Positions 1 to 8,748 of a DNA stretch of 64,000 nucleotides are shown piece by piece. Source of the stretch: Methylobacterium pseudosasicola (GTDB lineage: Bacteria; Pseudomonadota; Alphaproteobacteria; Rhizobiales; Beijerinckiaceae); assembly GCF_900114535.1 (NCBI RefSeq), contig NZ_FOTK01000011.1, positions 89,593-153,592 on the forward strand. The letters are read 5' to 3'. The notes beneath the pieces are model-generated. The model had not been told where the DNA came from and ran no database searches. It saw only the letters and a program-made list of their open reading frames with translations. Position 1 is the first letter of the stretch. Each line of letters starts with the position of its first letter. Position numbers and translations under genes: made by a program.

Positions 1-130
1 GCGCCGGCAGGACTCCGAAGGGCGGCATCGCCAAGGCACCGAGCGCCCCGACGAGCCAGGCGAGGCCGAGCCGCCGCCAGCCGGTCAGCCGGGCGATGGC
101 ACGCACGAAGCCCGGGGCGGGGCGGCCCAT
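1..130 (-). CDS. lnt: Apolipoprotein N-acyltransferase, N-terminal fragment
   Basis: Only the first ~43 codons are inside the window; the gene runs off the left edge. Reading the minus strand from an ATG at 130 gives a basic start (MGRPAPGF) followed by a hydrophobic segment ending in MPPFGVLPA, which matches the first membrane segment of Lnt. Lnt adds the third acyl chain to lipoproteins in the inner membrane. The position directly after phoH-ybeY-corC is the usual order in Proteobacteria and supports the call. An in-frame upstream GTG near 172 is an alternative start. The family call rests on this short segment plus context. Confidence 0.7.
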   Translation of the reverse strand, partial: MGRPAPGFVRAIARLTGWRRLGLAWLVGALGALAMPPFGVLPA

Positions 131-211
131 GGGACCGCTGCTCGGGGCGGCAACGTCCCGGGCATGACCCACGGTCAGGACCGCCACGCAGCACCCGTCA
201 CGCGAAGACCA

Positions 212-1348
212 TCATGGGTGCGGCGTCTCGGGGACCGGCTGCGGGGAGGGCGGGGGCAGGGCCAGGGGCACAACATTGCCGATCCGCGCCGCGCCCTTGT
301 GGAAACGCAGGCGCTTCAGGCGGCGGGGATCGGCATCCAGCACCTCGAATTCGAGGTTGCCCGGCCCGACGATCAGTTCGCCCCGGGACGGGACGCGCCC
401 GGCCAGGGTGACGATCATGCCGCCCAGGGTATCGATCTCCTCGGCCATGTCGCCGACCGCCGCCACGAGATCGACGCCGGTGGCTTCGGACACCTCGGCG
501 AGCGGCGTGCGGGCATCGGCCACGAACACCTCGTCCTCGCCGTCGACCCGCTGGACCTGCTTGGCCTCGGCGACGTCGTGCTCGTCCTCGATGTCGCCGA
601 CCACGACCTCGATCAGATCCTCGATGGAGATCAGCCCGTCGGTGCCGCCATACTCGTCAATGACGAGGGCCATATGGGTGCGCGTCGCCTGCATCCGCAC
701 CAGCAGGTCGATGGCCGGCATGGACGGCGGCACGAACAGGACCGGCCGCTGGATGCGGGCTGCCGCCAGCGTTGTGGTCAGATCGACCTTGCCGAGATCG
801 AGCGCCCGGGGCAGCCGCGCGGGCGGGCGCCGGGTGGTCCGGGGTGCCACGGCGACATCGGCCTCGCCCTCGGCGGGGACGACGGCAGGGCGGGCCGCGG
901 TGCTCGGGCTGCGCCGGGTCGGCTCGGCCTTGGCGGCGATGTGATCGACGAGGTCGCGGATGTGCACCATGCCGCGGGGGTCGTCCAGCGTTTCGCCATA
1001 GACCGGCAGCCGGGAATGGCCGGCGGTGCGGAACAGCTTGAGCAGGTCGCCGAGATTGGTGTCGTTCGAGACGGCGACGATATCGGCCCGCGGGACCATG
1101 ACGTCATCGACCCGCACCTTGTGCAGGCCGAGCACGTTCTTGAGCATCACCCGCTCGAGGGGGGTGAGACCGCTCTCGCCGGCATCGGGCTCGGCGAGCG
1201 CCTCCTCGAGCCCCTCACGCAGCGAATCGCGCGGCTTGAGGTGGAGTGCCTGCAGGAGGCGGTCGTACCAGGGCTCCCGGGATTGGGACTCGCCCTCGGT
1301 GGAACTGGGCGCGGCCAGGGCCGCGCCGCGACTTCGATCGTTGCTCAT
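212..1348 (-). CDS. corC: CorC/HlyC (YbeX) family CBS-domain protein
   Basis: A 378-residue soluble protein of the CorC/TlyC type, associated with magnesium/cobalt efflux and envelope physiology. Two CBS motifs are visible: the first around residues 78-140 starting at DVMVPRADI, the second around 198-258 containing ALVIDEYGGTDGL. A C-terminal CorC_HlyC domain (about 270-350, with EEIDTLGG) follows. A linker of about 45 residues rich in Ala, Pro and Arg (about 141-188) separates the CBS halves and is longer than in the enterobacterial protein. It lies 36 nt after ybeY and before lnt in one minus-strand operon. The exact substrate cannot be read from sequence. Confidence 0.93.
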   Translation of the reverse strand: MSNDRSRGAALAAPSSTEGESQSREPWYDRLLQALHLKPRDSLREGLEEALAEPDAGESGLTPLERVMLKNVLGLHKVRVDDVMVPRADIVAVSNDTNLGDLLKLFRTAGHSRLPVYGETLDDPRGMVHIRDLVDHIAAKAEPTRRSPSTAARPAVVPAEGEADVAVAPRTTRRPPARLPRALDLGKVDLTTTLAAARIQRPVLFVPPSMPAIDLLVRMQATRTHMALVIDEYGGTDGLISIEDLIEVVVGDIEDEHDVAEAKQVQRVDGEDEVFVADARTPLAEVSEATGVDLVAAVGDMAEEIDTLGGMIVTLAGRVPSRGELIVGPGNLEFEVLDADPRRLKRLRFHKGAARIGNVVPLALPPPSPQPVPETPHP

Positions 1349-1384
1349 GTCTCTCGGATCTGGGGGCGGTGGGGAATCGGCCGC

Positions 1385-1870
1385 TCAGGCATAGGGGTCC
1401 GGGATGCCCAAGGTCGCGAGGGCCGCGACTTCGAGCGCTTCCATGGCCTCAGCCTCGGCCTCGCCGATCTCGTGGTCCTGACCGAGACAATGCAGGGTGC
1501 CATGGACGAGGAGGTGCGAGAGGTGATTCTGGAGCGGCTTCGACTGCTCCGCACTCTCGCGCACAAGGGTCTCGTAGGCAAGGACCACGTCGCCCAAGGG
1601 CAGCGCGGCGCCCGCATGGCGGGGCTGCGGGGCGGCCGGGAAGGACAGGACGTTGGTGGGCTTGTCCTTGCCGCGCCAGGTGCGGTTGAGCTCTTGGACC
1701 GCGGCGTCATCAGTGAGCATGACGCTAACCTCGACGGGTCCGTCGGGCCGCTCGGGGGCCGCCGCCAGCCCGGCCTCGACGGCGCGGATCACCAGCGATT
1801 CGAGTTCCGGAATCGCGGTTTCCCAGCGATCGTCCTCGACCGCGATGTCGATGTCGTGAGGCATGCTCAC
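1385..1870 (-). CDS. ybeY: Endoribonuclease YbeY (rRNA maturation factor)
   Basis: A 161-residue single-domain metalloprotein. YbeY takes part in 16S rRNA 3'-end processing and ribosome quality control in the cytoplasm. The zinc motif H-x3-H-x5-H is intact as HGTLHCLGQDH, giving ligands His123, His127 and His133. The upstream conserved block TNVLSFP is at about residues 72-78. Its start codon overlaps the phoH stop by 4 nt (ATGA), indicating translational coupling. Length is normal for the family. Confidence 0.96.
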   Translation of the reverse strand: MSMPHDIDIAVEDDRWETAIPELESLVIRAVEAGLAAAPERPDGPVEVSVMLTDDAAVQELNRTWRGKDKPTNVLSFPAAPQPRHAGAALPLGDVVLAYETLVRESAEQSKPLQNHLSHLLVHGTLHCLGQDHEIGEAEAEAMEALEVAALATLGIPDPYA

Positions 1871-2973
1871 GCCAGGGGCCGGCGCCGGGGGTTGGGATTG
1901 CGGTCGGCCTCGTGGTCGCCGTGGGAGGCGCGCTCGTAGGCGGTGACGATTCGGCGCACGAGATCGTGGCGGACCACGTCCACGTCCTTGAAGGTCACCC
2001 GGCCGATTCCCTCGACGCCGTCGAGCACGTTCACCGCCTCCACGAGGCCGGATTTCTGGCCCGGCGGCAGGTCGATCTGGCTCGGGTCGCCGGTGATGAT
2101 CATGCGCGAGCCCTCGCCGAGGCGGGTCAGGAACATCTTCATCTGCATGGAGGTGGTGTTCTGCGCCTCGTCGAGGAGCACCACGGCGTTCGTCAGCGTG
2201 CGCCCGCGCATGAAGGCCAGCGGCGCGATCTCGATGATGCCGGTCTGCAACCCGCGGTCGACGTGGCGCGCCTCCATGAAGTCGTAGAGGGCGTCGTAGA
2301 TCGGGCGCAGATACGGATCGACCTTGTCGCGCATGTCGCCGGGCAGGAAGCCCAGACGCTCGCCGGCCTCCACCGCCGGGCGCGACAGGATCAGCCGCTC
2401 GGCGTGGCCCTGCTCCAGCAGCGACACGGCGTGGCCGACGGCGAGCCAGGTCTTGCCGGTGCCGGCCGGGCCTTCCGCGAAGACCAGCTCGTTGGTGCGC
2501 AGCAGCTTGATGTACTGGTCCTGCGCCGGGTTGCGCGCCCGCACGGCCCCACGCTTGCGGGTGGCGATCTGCTCGAAATGCGGCTTGTCGGCCTCGGCGG
2601 CGATGGCCTCGGCGGGGAACAGGCTAGCCTGGGCGGTGGATTCGCGGATTGCGCCGTCGACATCGCCGAGCGTGAGCGCGCTGCCGCCGGTCCGGACCCG
2701 CGCGTAAAGCTTCTGGAACACCCGCCTGGCCTTCTCGGCGGCATCGGGCGAGCCCTTGATGACGAGGTGGTTGCCGAGCGCCGTGGCGGTGACGTCGAGC
2801 CGGCGCTCGATATGGGCAACGTTCTGGTCGTATTGACCGAAGACGAGGCTCGCGAGGCGGTTGTCGTCGAAGGTCAGCGGCACCTCGACCGTCTCGTCCG
2901 ATCCGGCCGGCCTGGCCGCCGGCCCGCGGCCCCGGAGGGCACCGCGCACGCCAGACCCGTCCGACGCGCTCAA
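1867..2973 (-). CDS. phoH: PhoH family ATPase (YbeZ-like)
   Basis: A 368-residue PhoH-type P-loop ATPase, a family linked to RNA metabolism and found next to ybeY in most Proteobacteria. Walker A is GPAGTGKT at residues 168-175 and a Walker B-like LLDEAQN follows about 95 residues later. The N-terminal ~100 residues contain the KH-like region typical of the long PhoH form. The start is a TTG at 2973 with a GAGG-type ribosome site about 10 nt upstream; no ATG fits better. It lies 36 nt after miaB and overlaps ybeY by 4 nt. Confidence 0.93.
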   Translation of the reverse strand: MSASDGSGVRGALRGRGPAARPAGSDETVEVPLTFDDNRLASLVFGQYDQNVAHIERRLDVTATALGNHLVIKGSPDAAEKARRVFQKLYARVRTGGSALTLGDVDGAIRESTAQASLFPAEAIAAEADKPHFEQIATRKRGAVRARNPAQDQYIKLLRTNELVFAEGPAGTGKTWLAVGHAVSLLEQGHAERLILSRPAVEAGERLGFLPGDMRDKVDPYLRPIYDALYDFMEARHVDRGLQTGIIEIAPLAFMRGRTLTNAVVLLDEAQNTTSMQMKMFLTRLGEGSRMIITGDPSQIDLPPGQKSGLVEAVNVLDGVEGIGRVTFKDVDVVRHDLVRRIVTAYERASHGDHEADRNPNPRRRPLA

Positions 2974-3009
2974 CCTGTGATCCTCACCGGCATCCCCATC
3001 ATCACATCC

Positions 3010-4347
3010 TCACGCGGCCACGGCCTCGGTGGCCAGCTGACCGAACAGGCTGTTGGTGCCGGCCTCGACGATCCGGACCGGCACGATCGTCCCGATATGG
3101 TGGAGCGGGGCGTCAAACTGCACAGCCAGCAGGTGCGGCGTCTTGCCCGCGACCTGGCCCGGACGCCGACCGGCCTTCTCGACCAGCACGTCGAAGACCT
3201 GGCCGACGGCGGCCCGCTGGTAGGCGTAGCGCTGCGCGTCGAGGAGCGCCTGCAGCTCGGCGAGCCGCTCCGCCATCACGGATTCGGAGACCATGTCGGA
3301 ACGCTCGGCCGCCGGGGTGCCGGGGCGGGGGCTGTACTTGAACGAGAACGCACTCTCGAAGCCGATGTCGCGCACCAGCCGCAGGGTGTCGGCGAAGTCG
3401 GCATCGGTCTCGCCCGGGAAGCCGACGATGAAATCGGAGGACAGGGCGGTGTCGGGGCGGGCGGCACGCACACGGTCGATCAGGCGGCGATACTGGTCGC
3501 CGGTGTGCTTGCGGTTCATGGCGGCGAGGATCCGGTCCGAGCCCGACTGCACCGGCAGGTGCAGGTAGGGCATCAGGGCCGGCACCTCGGCATGGGCGCG
3601 CACCAGGGCCTCGTCGAAATCGTTGGGGTGGCTCGTCGTGTAGCGGATCCGGGCGAGGCCGGGGATCTTCGCGACCGCCCGGATCAGGTCCGCGAGCCCG
3701 ACCGGGGCGCCGTCCGGGCCCAGGCCATGATAGCCGTTGACGTTCTGGCCGATCAGCGTGACTTCGCGGGTGCCGCCCTGGGCCAGCTTCTCAGCCTCGG
3801 CCAGCACCGCCGCCACGGGACGCGAGACTTCGGCGCCGCGGGTGTAGGGCACCACGCAGAAGGCGCAGAACTTGTCGCAGCCCTCCTGCACGGTGAGGAA
3901 GGCGGTCGGCCCGGAAGTCCGGCGGCGGGGCAGATGGGTGAACTTGTCCTCGACCGGGAAATCCGTGTCGACCACCCGGCGCTCGCGGGATCGAGCTAGC
4001 AGATCCGGCAGGCGATGATAGCTTTGCGGGCCGACCACCACGTCCACCGCGGGCTGGCGCGCCTGGATCTCAGCGCCCTCCGCCTGGGCAACGCAGCCGG
4101 CCACAACGATGCGGGTGTCGAGGCCCCTTGCCTGCCGCTCACTCTTGAGGACGCGCAGGCGGCCGAGCTCGGAATAGACCTTCTCGGCGGCCTTCTCGCG
4201 GATGTGGCAGGTGTTGAGGACGACGACGTCGGCCTCCTCCACCGAATCAGTCGCCGTGAACCCTTCAGCGCCCAGCACGTCGGCCATGCGGGCCGCGTCG
4301 TAGGCGTTCATCTGGCAACCGTAGGATTTGACGAAGGCCTTCTTCAA
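3010..4347 (-). CDS. miaB: tRNA-2-methylthio-N6-dimethylallyladenosine synthase MiaB
   Basis: A radical-SAM methylthiotransferase that converts i6A37 to ms2i6A37 in tRNAs reading UNN codons. The N-terminal UPF0004 domain begins with KSYGCQMN. The radical-SAM CxxxCxxC motif is CDKFCAFC near residue 150, and a TRAM domain closes the protein. The open frame extends upstream to 4473, but the family start aligns with a TTG at 4347 (first residues [14 protein letters not shown]) preceded by an AGGGCGG site; this gives 445 residues, normal for MiaB. It is the first gene of the minus-strand miaB-phoH-ybeY-corC-lnt run. Confidence 0.95.
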   Translation of the reverse strand: MKKAFVKSYGCQMNAYDAARMADVLGAEGFTATDSVEEADVVVLNTCHIREKAAEKVYSELGRLRVLKSERQARGLDTRIVVAGCVAQAEGAEIQARQPAVDVVVGPQSYHRLPDLLARSRERRVVDTDFPVEDKFTHLPRRRTSGPTAFLTVQEGCDKFCAFCVVPYTRGAEVSRPVAAVLAEAEKLAQGGTREVTLIGQNVNGYHGLGPDGAPVGLADLIRAVAKIPGLARIRYTTSHPNDFDEALVRAHAEVPALMPYLHLPVQSGSDRILAAMNRKHTGDQYRRLIDRVRAARPDTALSSDFIVGFPGETDADFADTLRLVRDIGFESAFSFKYSPRPGTPAAERSDMVSESVMAERLAELQALLDAQRYAYQRAAVGQVFDVLVEKAGRRPGQVAGKTPHLLAVQFDAPLHHIGTIVPVRIVEAGTNSLFGQLATEAVAA

Positions 4348-4469
4348 CGCGTGCCGCCCTAAACCGTCCGCTTCCCCTGAGCCCGCTCCGATCCTGCGCG
4401 GACCGGCGGGCGGGAGCCTGTAGCACGGATCGCGCGGGCCGTCGCGACACCCGCCGCGAGACGGGGTTT

Positions 4470-4555
4470 CCAAAGGGCTCAGCCCTTTGGCGGGGTTCGG
4501 GGGCAGAGCCCCCGAGACACCAGGGCAGGGGAGGCGGCGGGGCTTGCCCGCCGCC
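4470..4555. repeat. Cluster of three intergenic hairpins
   Basis: Three consecutive inverted repeats lie between miaB and the lactate permease: ccaaagggct/agccctttgg (4470-4490), tcgggggc/gcccccga (4497-4515) and ggcggcggg/cccgccgcc (4533-4555). None is followed by a good T-run. They lie immediately 3' of the permease gene on the minus strand, so they could stop or stabilise its transcript. The first two resemble dispersed intergenic palindromes common in high-GC alphaproteobacteria. Confidence 0.6.
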
Positions 4556-4561
4556 GCCTCG

Positions 4562-6295
4562 TCAGTGGGCCGGGGCTACGGCCGGGACGTCGATGACCAT
4601 CTGCTGGAAGAACGGCACGTAGGCCTGGAGCATCACGAACAGGCCGACCAGGCAGGCCAGCGCGATCGAGTGCCAGAACACGAAGCGCAGGATCTTGCCT
4701 TCCTGGCCGAAATAGCCGGTGGCCGTGGAGGCGACGACGATCGACTGGGCGTCGACCATCTTGCCCATCACACCGCCCGACGAGTTCGCCGCCGCCATCA
4801 GCACGCCGGACAGGCCGAGCTGTTCGGCGGTGATGCGCTGGAGGCCGCCGAACAGGACGTTCGAGGCCGTGTCCGACCCGGTGAGCGCCACGCCGAGCCA
4901 GCCGAGCAGCGTCCCGAAGAACGGGTACAGGATGCCGGTGCCCGCGAAGGCGAGGCCGAGGGTGGCGTCGACGCCCGCGTAGCGGGTGAGCACGCCCAAC
5001 GCCAGCATCGCCGCGATGGTGATCAGCGAGTAGCGCAGCGCCCAGATGGTCTCGACATAGGCGGTCACGAGCCGCACCGGCGAGAAGCGCATGATCAGGC
5101 CGGAGATGATCGCCGCGATCAGCACGCCGGTGCCGGTGTAGGACATGTAGGTGAACAGGAAGACCGCGCCCTCGGGCACCGGCTTGGCCACCACCGGCGG
5201 CACCTTCAGGATCACGTTGTGCAGGCCCGGCACCTCGTATTTCCAGGTGAAGAGCGGGTTCACGATGCCCTTGAACCAGCCGGTGCCCCAGATCGCCACG
5301 ATCACCGACAGGATGATCCACGGCACCCACGCCAGCAGGATCTCGCCCTGCGAGGCGGTGCGCGCGCCGATGTGGACCGGCGGGGTGCCGGGGACGCCGG
5401 CGCCGAGGGCCACCGGGCGCGGGTTGACGAGGGCCAGCGACGGATCGTGACCACGCAGAGCCGGCGAGGTCCAGATCTCCCGGGGCTGCCAGACCTTGAG
5501 GAACAGCACGAGGGCGAGCATCGAGGCGAGCGACGCGCCGATATCGACGATCCACGGGTTGACGTAGTTCGAGATCAGGAACTGGGCGACCGCGAAGGAC
5601 GCGCCGCAGACCAGGATCGGCGGCCACACCCGGATCATGCCGCGGAAGCCGGCGAACACCCAGATCAGCCAGAACGGCACGATCAGCGAGAACAGCGGCA
5701 GCTGCCGGCCGATCATCGCGCCGAGGATCTCAGGCGGATAGCCGGTCACGGAGGCGAGGCCCTGGATCGGCGCGCCGAGCGCCCCGAAGGCCACCGGGGC
5801 GGTGTTGGCGATCAGCGACAGGCCGGAGGCGGCGAGCGGCGAGAAGCCCAGCCCGATCAGGATCGCGCCGGTGACGGCGACCGGGGTGCCGAAGCCGCCC
5901 GCGCCCTCGAAGAAGGCGCCGAACGCGAAGGCCACCAAGAGGAGCTGCAGCCGCCGGTCGGCGGTGATGCCGGCCACGGATTGCTGCAGGACGGAGAACC
6001 AGCCTTTCTCCACCGTCAGTCGGTAGAGGAAGATGACGTTGAGGATGATCCAGCCGATCGGGAAGAAGCCCGTCACCATCCCGAGGATGGCGGCCCGGGA
6101 GGCGAGCTCGGTCGGCATGCCGAAGCCGACGATCGCCACCAGCATGGCGAGACCGAGGGCGATGACGGCGGCGATGTGAGCCTTGACGCGACCGCTCGCG
6201 ATCATGGCGAGGAGGGCGATGACCGGCACAGAGGCGGCCAGGGTCGAGAGCCAGGGGCTCCCGAACGGATCATAGACCTGATTCCAGGTTTGCAA
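4562..6295 (-). CDS. lldP: L-lactate permease (LctP family)
   Basis: An inner-membrane lactate:proton symporter of the LctP family, about 577 residues with 12 or more hydrophobic segments. Recognisable family blocks include [37 protein letters not shown] and [14 protein letters not shown]. The frame opens at a TTG at 6310, but an excellent ribosome site GGGAGGA (6302-6308) lies 6 nt before a second TTG at 6295, giving [13 protein letters not shown], which I take as the start. It stands alone between miaB and plsC; no lactate dehydrogenase or GntR regulator is adjacent. Glycolate transport is possible because LctP homologues carry both. Confidence 0.92.
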   Translation of the reverse strand: MQTWNQVYDPFGSPWLSTLAASVPVIALLAMIASGRVKAHIAAVIALGLAMLVAIVGFGMPTELASRAAILGMVTGFFPIGWIILNVIFLYRLTVEKGWFSVLQQSVAGITADRRLQLLLVAFAFGAFFEGAGGFGTPVAVTGAILIGLGFSPLAASGLSLIANTAPVAFGALGAPIQGLASVTGYPPEILGAMIGRQLPLFSLIVPFWLIWVFAGFRGMIRVWPPILVCGASFAVAQFLISNYVNPWIVDIGASLASMLALVLFLKVWQPREIWTSPALRGHDPSLALVNPRPVALGAGVPGTPPVHIGARTASQGEILLAWVPWIILSVIVAIWGTGWFKGIVNPLFTWKYEVPGLHNVILKVPPVVAKPVPEGAVFLFTYMSYTGTGVLIAAIISGLIMRFSPVRLVTAYVETIWALRYSLITIAAMLALGVLTRYAGVDATLGLAFAGTGILYPFFGTLLGWLGVALTGSDTASNVLFGGLQRITAEQLGLSGVLMAAANSSGGVMGKMVDAQSIVVASTATGYFGQEGKILRFVFWHSIALACLVGLFVMLQAYVPFFQQMVIDVPAVAPAH

Positions 6296-6426
6296 CGGTC
6301 GTCCTCCCAAAATCCCGACTTCACGGGTTTCGGCCTAGCTAGCAGAGGGACACGGCCCGCTCAACAGAGATGCATCCTGTATTCAGGGGGTGGTTTTACC
6401 GAATTTTTGCAGTCGCGGCCTCGACC

Positions 6427-6516
6427 GTCATTGCGAGCGCAGCGAAGCAACCGAGGGCAGCGTGGGGCTGGAGTCCGTGGCGCGTCGCTGAGTTGCTTCG
6501 CTGCGCTCGCAACGAC
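6427..6516. repeat. Intergenic inverted repeat, 25-bp arms
   Basis: Left arm 6427-6451 and right arm 6492-6516 are reverse complements at 24 of 25 positions, separated by 40 nt. The arm core (ttgcgagcgcagcgaagcaa) belongs to a dispersed palindromic element seen in many bacterial genomes. It sits between the lldP 5' region and the plsC 3' end and has no coding capacity. Confidence 0.75.
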
Positions 6517-6526
6517 GCGGAAAGCC

Positions 6527-7396
6527 TCAGACCGTCGCGATCTCGGAGCTACCGAGGTCCAAACCGGGTGCGGCCGGGCGGGTGCCGGCCGTGGGCTGGG
6601 CCGCGCCGCGGCCGGTCAGGATGCCCTGGAGGGCGGCGCGCACCTCGGCCTCGGCGGCGGCGGTGGCGGCCTTCCGGTCGGTCGAGGCCTCGAAGACGAT
6701 CGGCTTGCCCCAGACTACGTGGACGTCGATCGGCCCGCCGTTCACGAAGGCGGCGAGATGCGGCGCCAATTCCATGTCGCCGTACCAGGCGATCTCCGAG
6801 CGCTCGGAGCGCACCACCGGCAGGCCGTTGCGCCTCGGATAGGCGATCGCCAAGGGCTGCAAGCGCACGCGGCCCCGCCCAGCCTCGGCCTGGAGGGCGG
6901 CGCGCGCCGCGCCGACCAGGGCGGAGCGGAACGGCAGGAGCCGGTTGCCGTCGCCGGTGGTCCCTTCGGCGAACAGCACCACCAATTCGCCCTCGGCCAG
7001 GCGGTGGCCCATGGCGGTACTGACCGTGGCGGTGGCACCGCGCCGCTGCCGGTCGATGTAGATCGTGCGCTGGAGCGCCGCGAGACCGCTGATCACCGGC
7101 CAGCCGGCGATCTCGGACTTCGCCACGAAGGAGAGCGGCCGCAGCGATCCGATCGCCACGATGTCGAGCCACGAGACGTGGTTGGCCAGCACCAGCGCCG
7201 CCTCGCCGGATTCCGGCGGCGTCCCGCTCTGCGTCACCCGGACCGAGAACAGCCACAGGAAGAAACGGTGGAACAGGACCGGCGCCAGGGTCGGGCGGCG
7301 GCCGAGCAGCCGCAGGGCGACCCAGTGCGGCGGTGCCAGCACCAGGAAGGCGAGGGCGAGGGCCGCGACCCGCGCGATGACGCCGAGCCGGCTCAC
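6527..7396 (-). CDS. plsC: 1-acyl-sn-glycerol-3-phosphate acyltransferase (PlsC family)
   Basis: A 289-residue membrane-associated acyltransferase that would convert lysophosphatidic to phosphatidic acid. The NHxxxxD catalytic motif is NHVSWLD at residues 72-78 and the acceptor-binding motif is FAEGTTGDG around residue 145. A hydrophobic N-terminal segment (about 8-30) anchors it. The start is GTG at 7396, 4 nt after the rimI stop, so tsaB-rimI-plsC form one transcription unit. Related PlsC paralogues act on ornithine lipids, so the exact acceptor is uncertain. Confidence 0.92.
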   Translation of the reverse strand: MSRLGVIARVAALALAFLVLAPPHWVALRLLGRRPTLAPVLFHRFFLWLFSVRVTQSGTPPESGEAALVLANHVSWLDIVAIGSLRPLSFVAKSEIAGWPVISGLAALQRTIYIDRQRRGATATVSTAMGHRLAEGELVVLFAEGTTGDGNRLLPFRSALVGAARAALQAEAGRGRVRLQPLAIAYPRRNGLPVVRSERSEIAWYGDMELAPHLAAFVNGGPIDVHVVWGKPIVFEASTDRKAATAAAEAEVRAALQGILTGRGAAQPTAGTRPAAPGLDLGSSEIATV

Positions 7397-7400
7397 GCCG

Positions 7401-7916
7401 CTACAGGTCGGCGCTCATGGTCAGCGCGGTCGCCCGGCTGCCGTCGGCCTTGAGGTAGTAGCCGGTGCGCTCGCCGACCTTCCGGAAGCCGTGCCGGGCG
7501 TAGAGCTTCAGCGCGGGAGCGTTGCCCTCGTCGACCTCGAGGTGGACCCGGGCGATCTTGGAATGCGCCAGGCTGGAGAGGTGCTCGCGCAGGAGCCGGC
7601 GGCTATGGCCGCCGCCGCGCAGCGTCGGCGACAGCACGATGGTCAGGATTTCGGCCTCGTCGGCGGCGCGGCGCGACAGGACGAAGCCCTGGAGCGTCCC
7701 GGCCCGCCACAGGGCATGGGCCTGGGTCGAGCGCTCGCACAGCAGGCGCTCGAACTCGTGGGCCTCCCAGGGCCGGGCGAAGGCGGTAGCGTGGAGCCGG
7801 GCCAAAGCCGGCGCCTGCCCGGCGTCCGCGAGCGGAGCGACATAGGGCTCCGGGGTGAGGGCGTCCCACCAGGCGGCCCACCAGTCGAGAGGCCAGAACG
7901 GGAGGGGACGCGTCAT
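7401..7916 (-). CDS. rimI: Ribosomal protein bS18-alanine N-acetyltransferase RimI
   Basis: A GNAT-fold acetyltransferase of 171 residues. The acetyl-CoA loop is visible as SPTLRGGGHSRRLLREHL and the C-terminal core as APALKLYARHGF. The frame is open further upstream, but the ATG at 7916 overlaps the tsaB stop by 4 nt (ATGA) and gives the expected length. RimI acetylates the N-terminal Ala of bS18 in E. coli; the tsaB-rimI pairing is widely conserved. The N-terminus (about 40 residues rich in Trp and Pro) is longer than in E. coli RimI. Confidence 0.9.
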   Translation of the reverse strand: MTRPLPFWPLDWWAAWWDALTPEPYVAPLADAGQAPALARLHATAFARPWEAHEFERLLCERSTQAHALWRAGTLQGFVLSRRAADEAEILTIVLSPTLRGGGHSRRLLREHLSSLAHSKIARVHLEVDEGNAPALKLYARHGFRKVGERTGYYLKADGSRATALTMSADL

Positions 7917-8587
7917 TGCCGCGCGATCCTGGCATGGTCCTGGGGCCGCGCATCCGGCCCGCGGAGGTAGAGCGGCCGGGGCAGGGCCTGGGCCGGATCG
8001 GCGACGAGACCGAGGGACGCCACGGCGGTGATCTCGGCCGCGCCGAGGCCGGCGACCCGGGCCTCCACCCCGCGGGCGGCCAGGGCAGCCGCCACCAGGG
8101 AGGCCCCCGAGCCGGTGAGCACCATAGGGCCGGAACCCAGCCGTTCCGCGGCGACCTCCACCGGCAGATGGGCCGGGGCGAGGCCGTCGCTCGGGCCCAG
8201 CGCCTGGACGTAGACGGCACCGTGCCGGGCATCGATCGCCGCGGCGATCACGCCCTCGACGGAGTCCGCCAGCAGCGGCGCCAGCAACGCCGAGAGGGTG
8301 CCGACGCCGACCACCGGCTTGCCGGTGGCGAGCCCGATGGCGCGGGCCGCCGAGAGGCCGACCCGCAAGCCGGTATAGCTGCCGGGCCCGACCGTGACAG
8401 CGATGCGATCGATCGCCTCGAAGCCGCCCTCGACCCGGGCGATCACCCGCTCGATCAGCGGCAGCAGCGCCTCGGCATGGCCGCGCACCATGGGTAGGGA
8501 CTCGGCCGAGAGCGGCGCGTCGGCATCGTCCGCGGCGACGCAGGCGGCGCACAGGTCCAGCGCTGTGTCGATGGCAAGGATACGCAC
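7913..8587 (-). CDS. tsaB: tRNA threonylcarbamoyladenosine biosynthesis protein TsaB
   Basis: An ASKHA-fold partner of TsaD needed for t6A37 formation on ANN-reading tRNAs. The phosphate-1-like motif ILAIDTALDLCAAC is at the N-terminus and the conserved TVGPGSYTGLRVGLSAARA block follows. The frame continues to an ATG at 8629, but the family start fits a GTG at 8587 with a GGGAG site just upstream, giving 224 residues. It overlaps rimI by 4 nt and heads the tsaB-rimI-plsC unit. Confidence 0.93.
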   Translation of the reverse strand: MRILAIDTALDLCAACVAADDADAPLSAESLPMVRGHAEALLPLIERVIARVEGGFEAIDRIAVTVGPGSYTGLRVGLSAARAIGLATGKPVVGVGTLSALLAPLLADSVEGVIAAAIDARHGAVYVQALGPSDGLAPAHLPVEVAAERLGSGPMVLTGSGASLVAAALAARGVEARVAGLGAAEITAVASLGLVADPAQALPRPLYLRGPDARPQDHARIARQ

Positions 8588-8660
8588 GCCCACTCCCGCA
8601 TGCCGGTCCGGACCGGCGACCGCTCCCATCCTGCCCCGAAGGACATGAAGACCCTAGCGA

Positions 8661-8698
8661 TAGAACAAAACCGCCGCCCCGTCAGCGCGGGGCGGCGG
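8661..8698 (-). terminator. Rho-independent terminator of the chemoreceptor gene
   Basis: A perfect 11-bp stem (8671-8681 with 8688-8698) and a 6-nt loop, followed on the minus strand by TTTTGTT (8664-8670). It lies 50 nt after the chemoreceptor stop and before tsaB. Confidence 0.8.
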
Positions 8699-8748
8699 CG
8701 AGAACCGCGTTGGCGATGAAGTGTTGCCGGCTTGCGCCGGTTAGGATC

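Noticed and set aside
164..1939. Long plus-strand open frame of 591 codons
   Set aside because: It lies antisense to corC and ybeY, whose motifs are intact. The translation is rich in Gly, Arg, Asp and His, typical of antisense reading in high-GC DNA.
4487..7453. Plus-strand open frame of 988 codons
   Set aside because: Antisense to the lactate permease and plsC; the product is low-complexity (Asp/His/Arg/Gly) with no domain.
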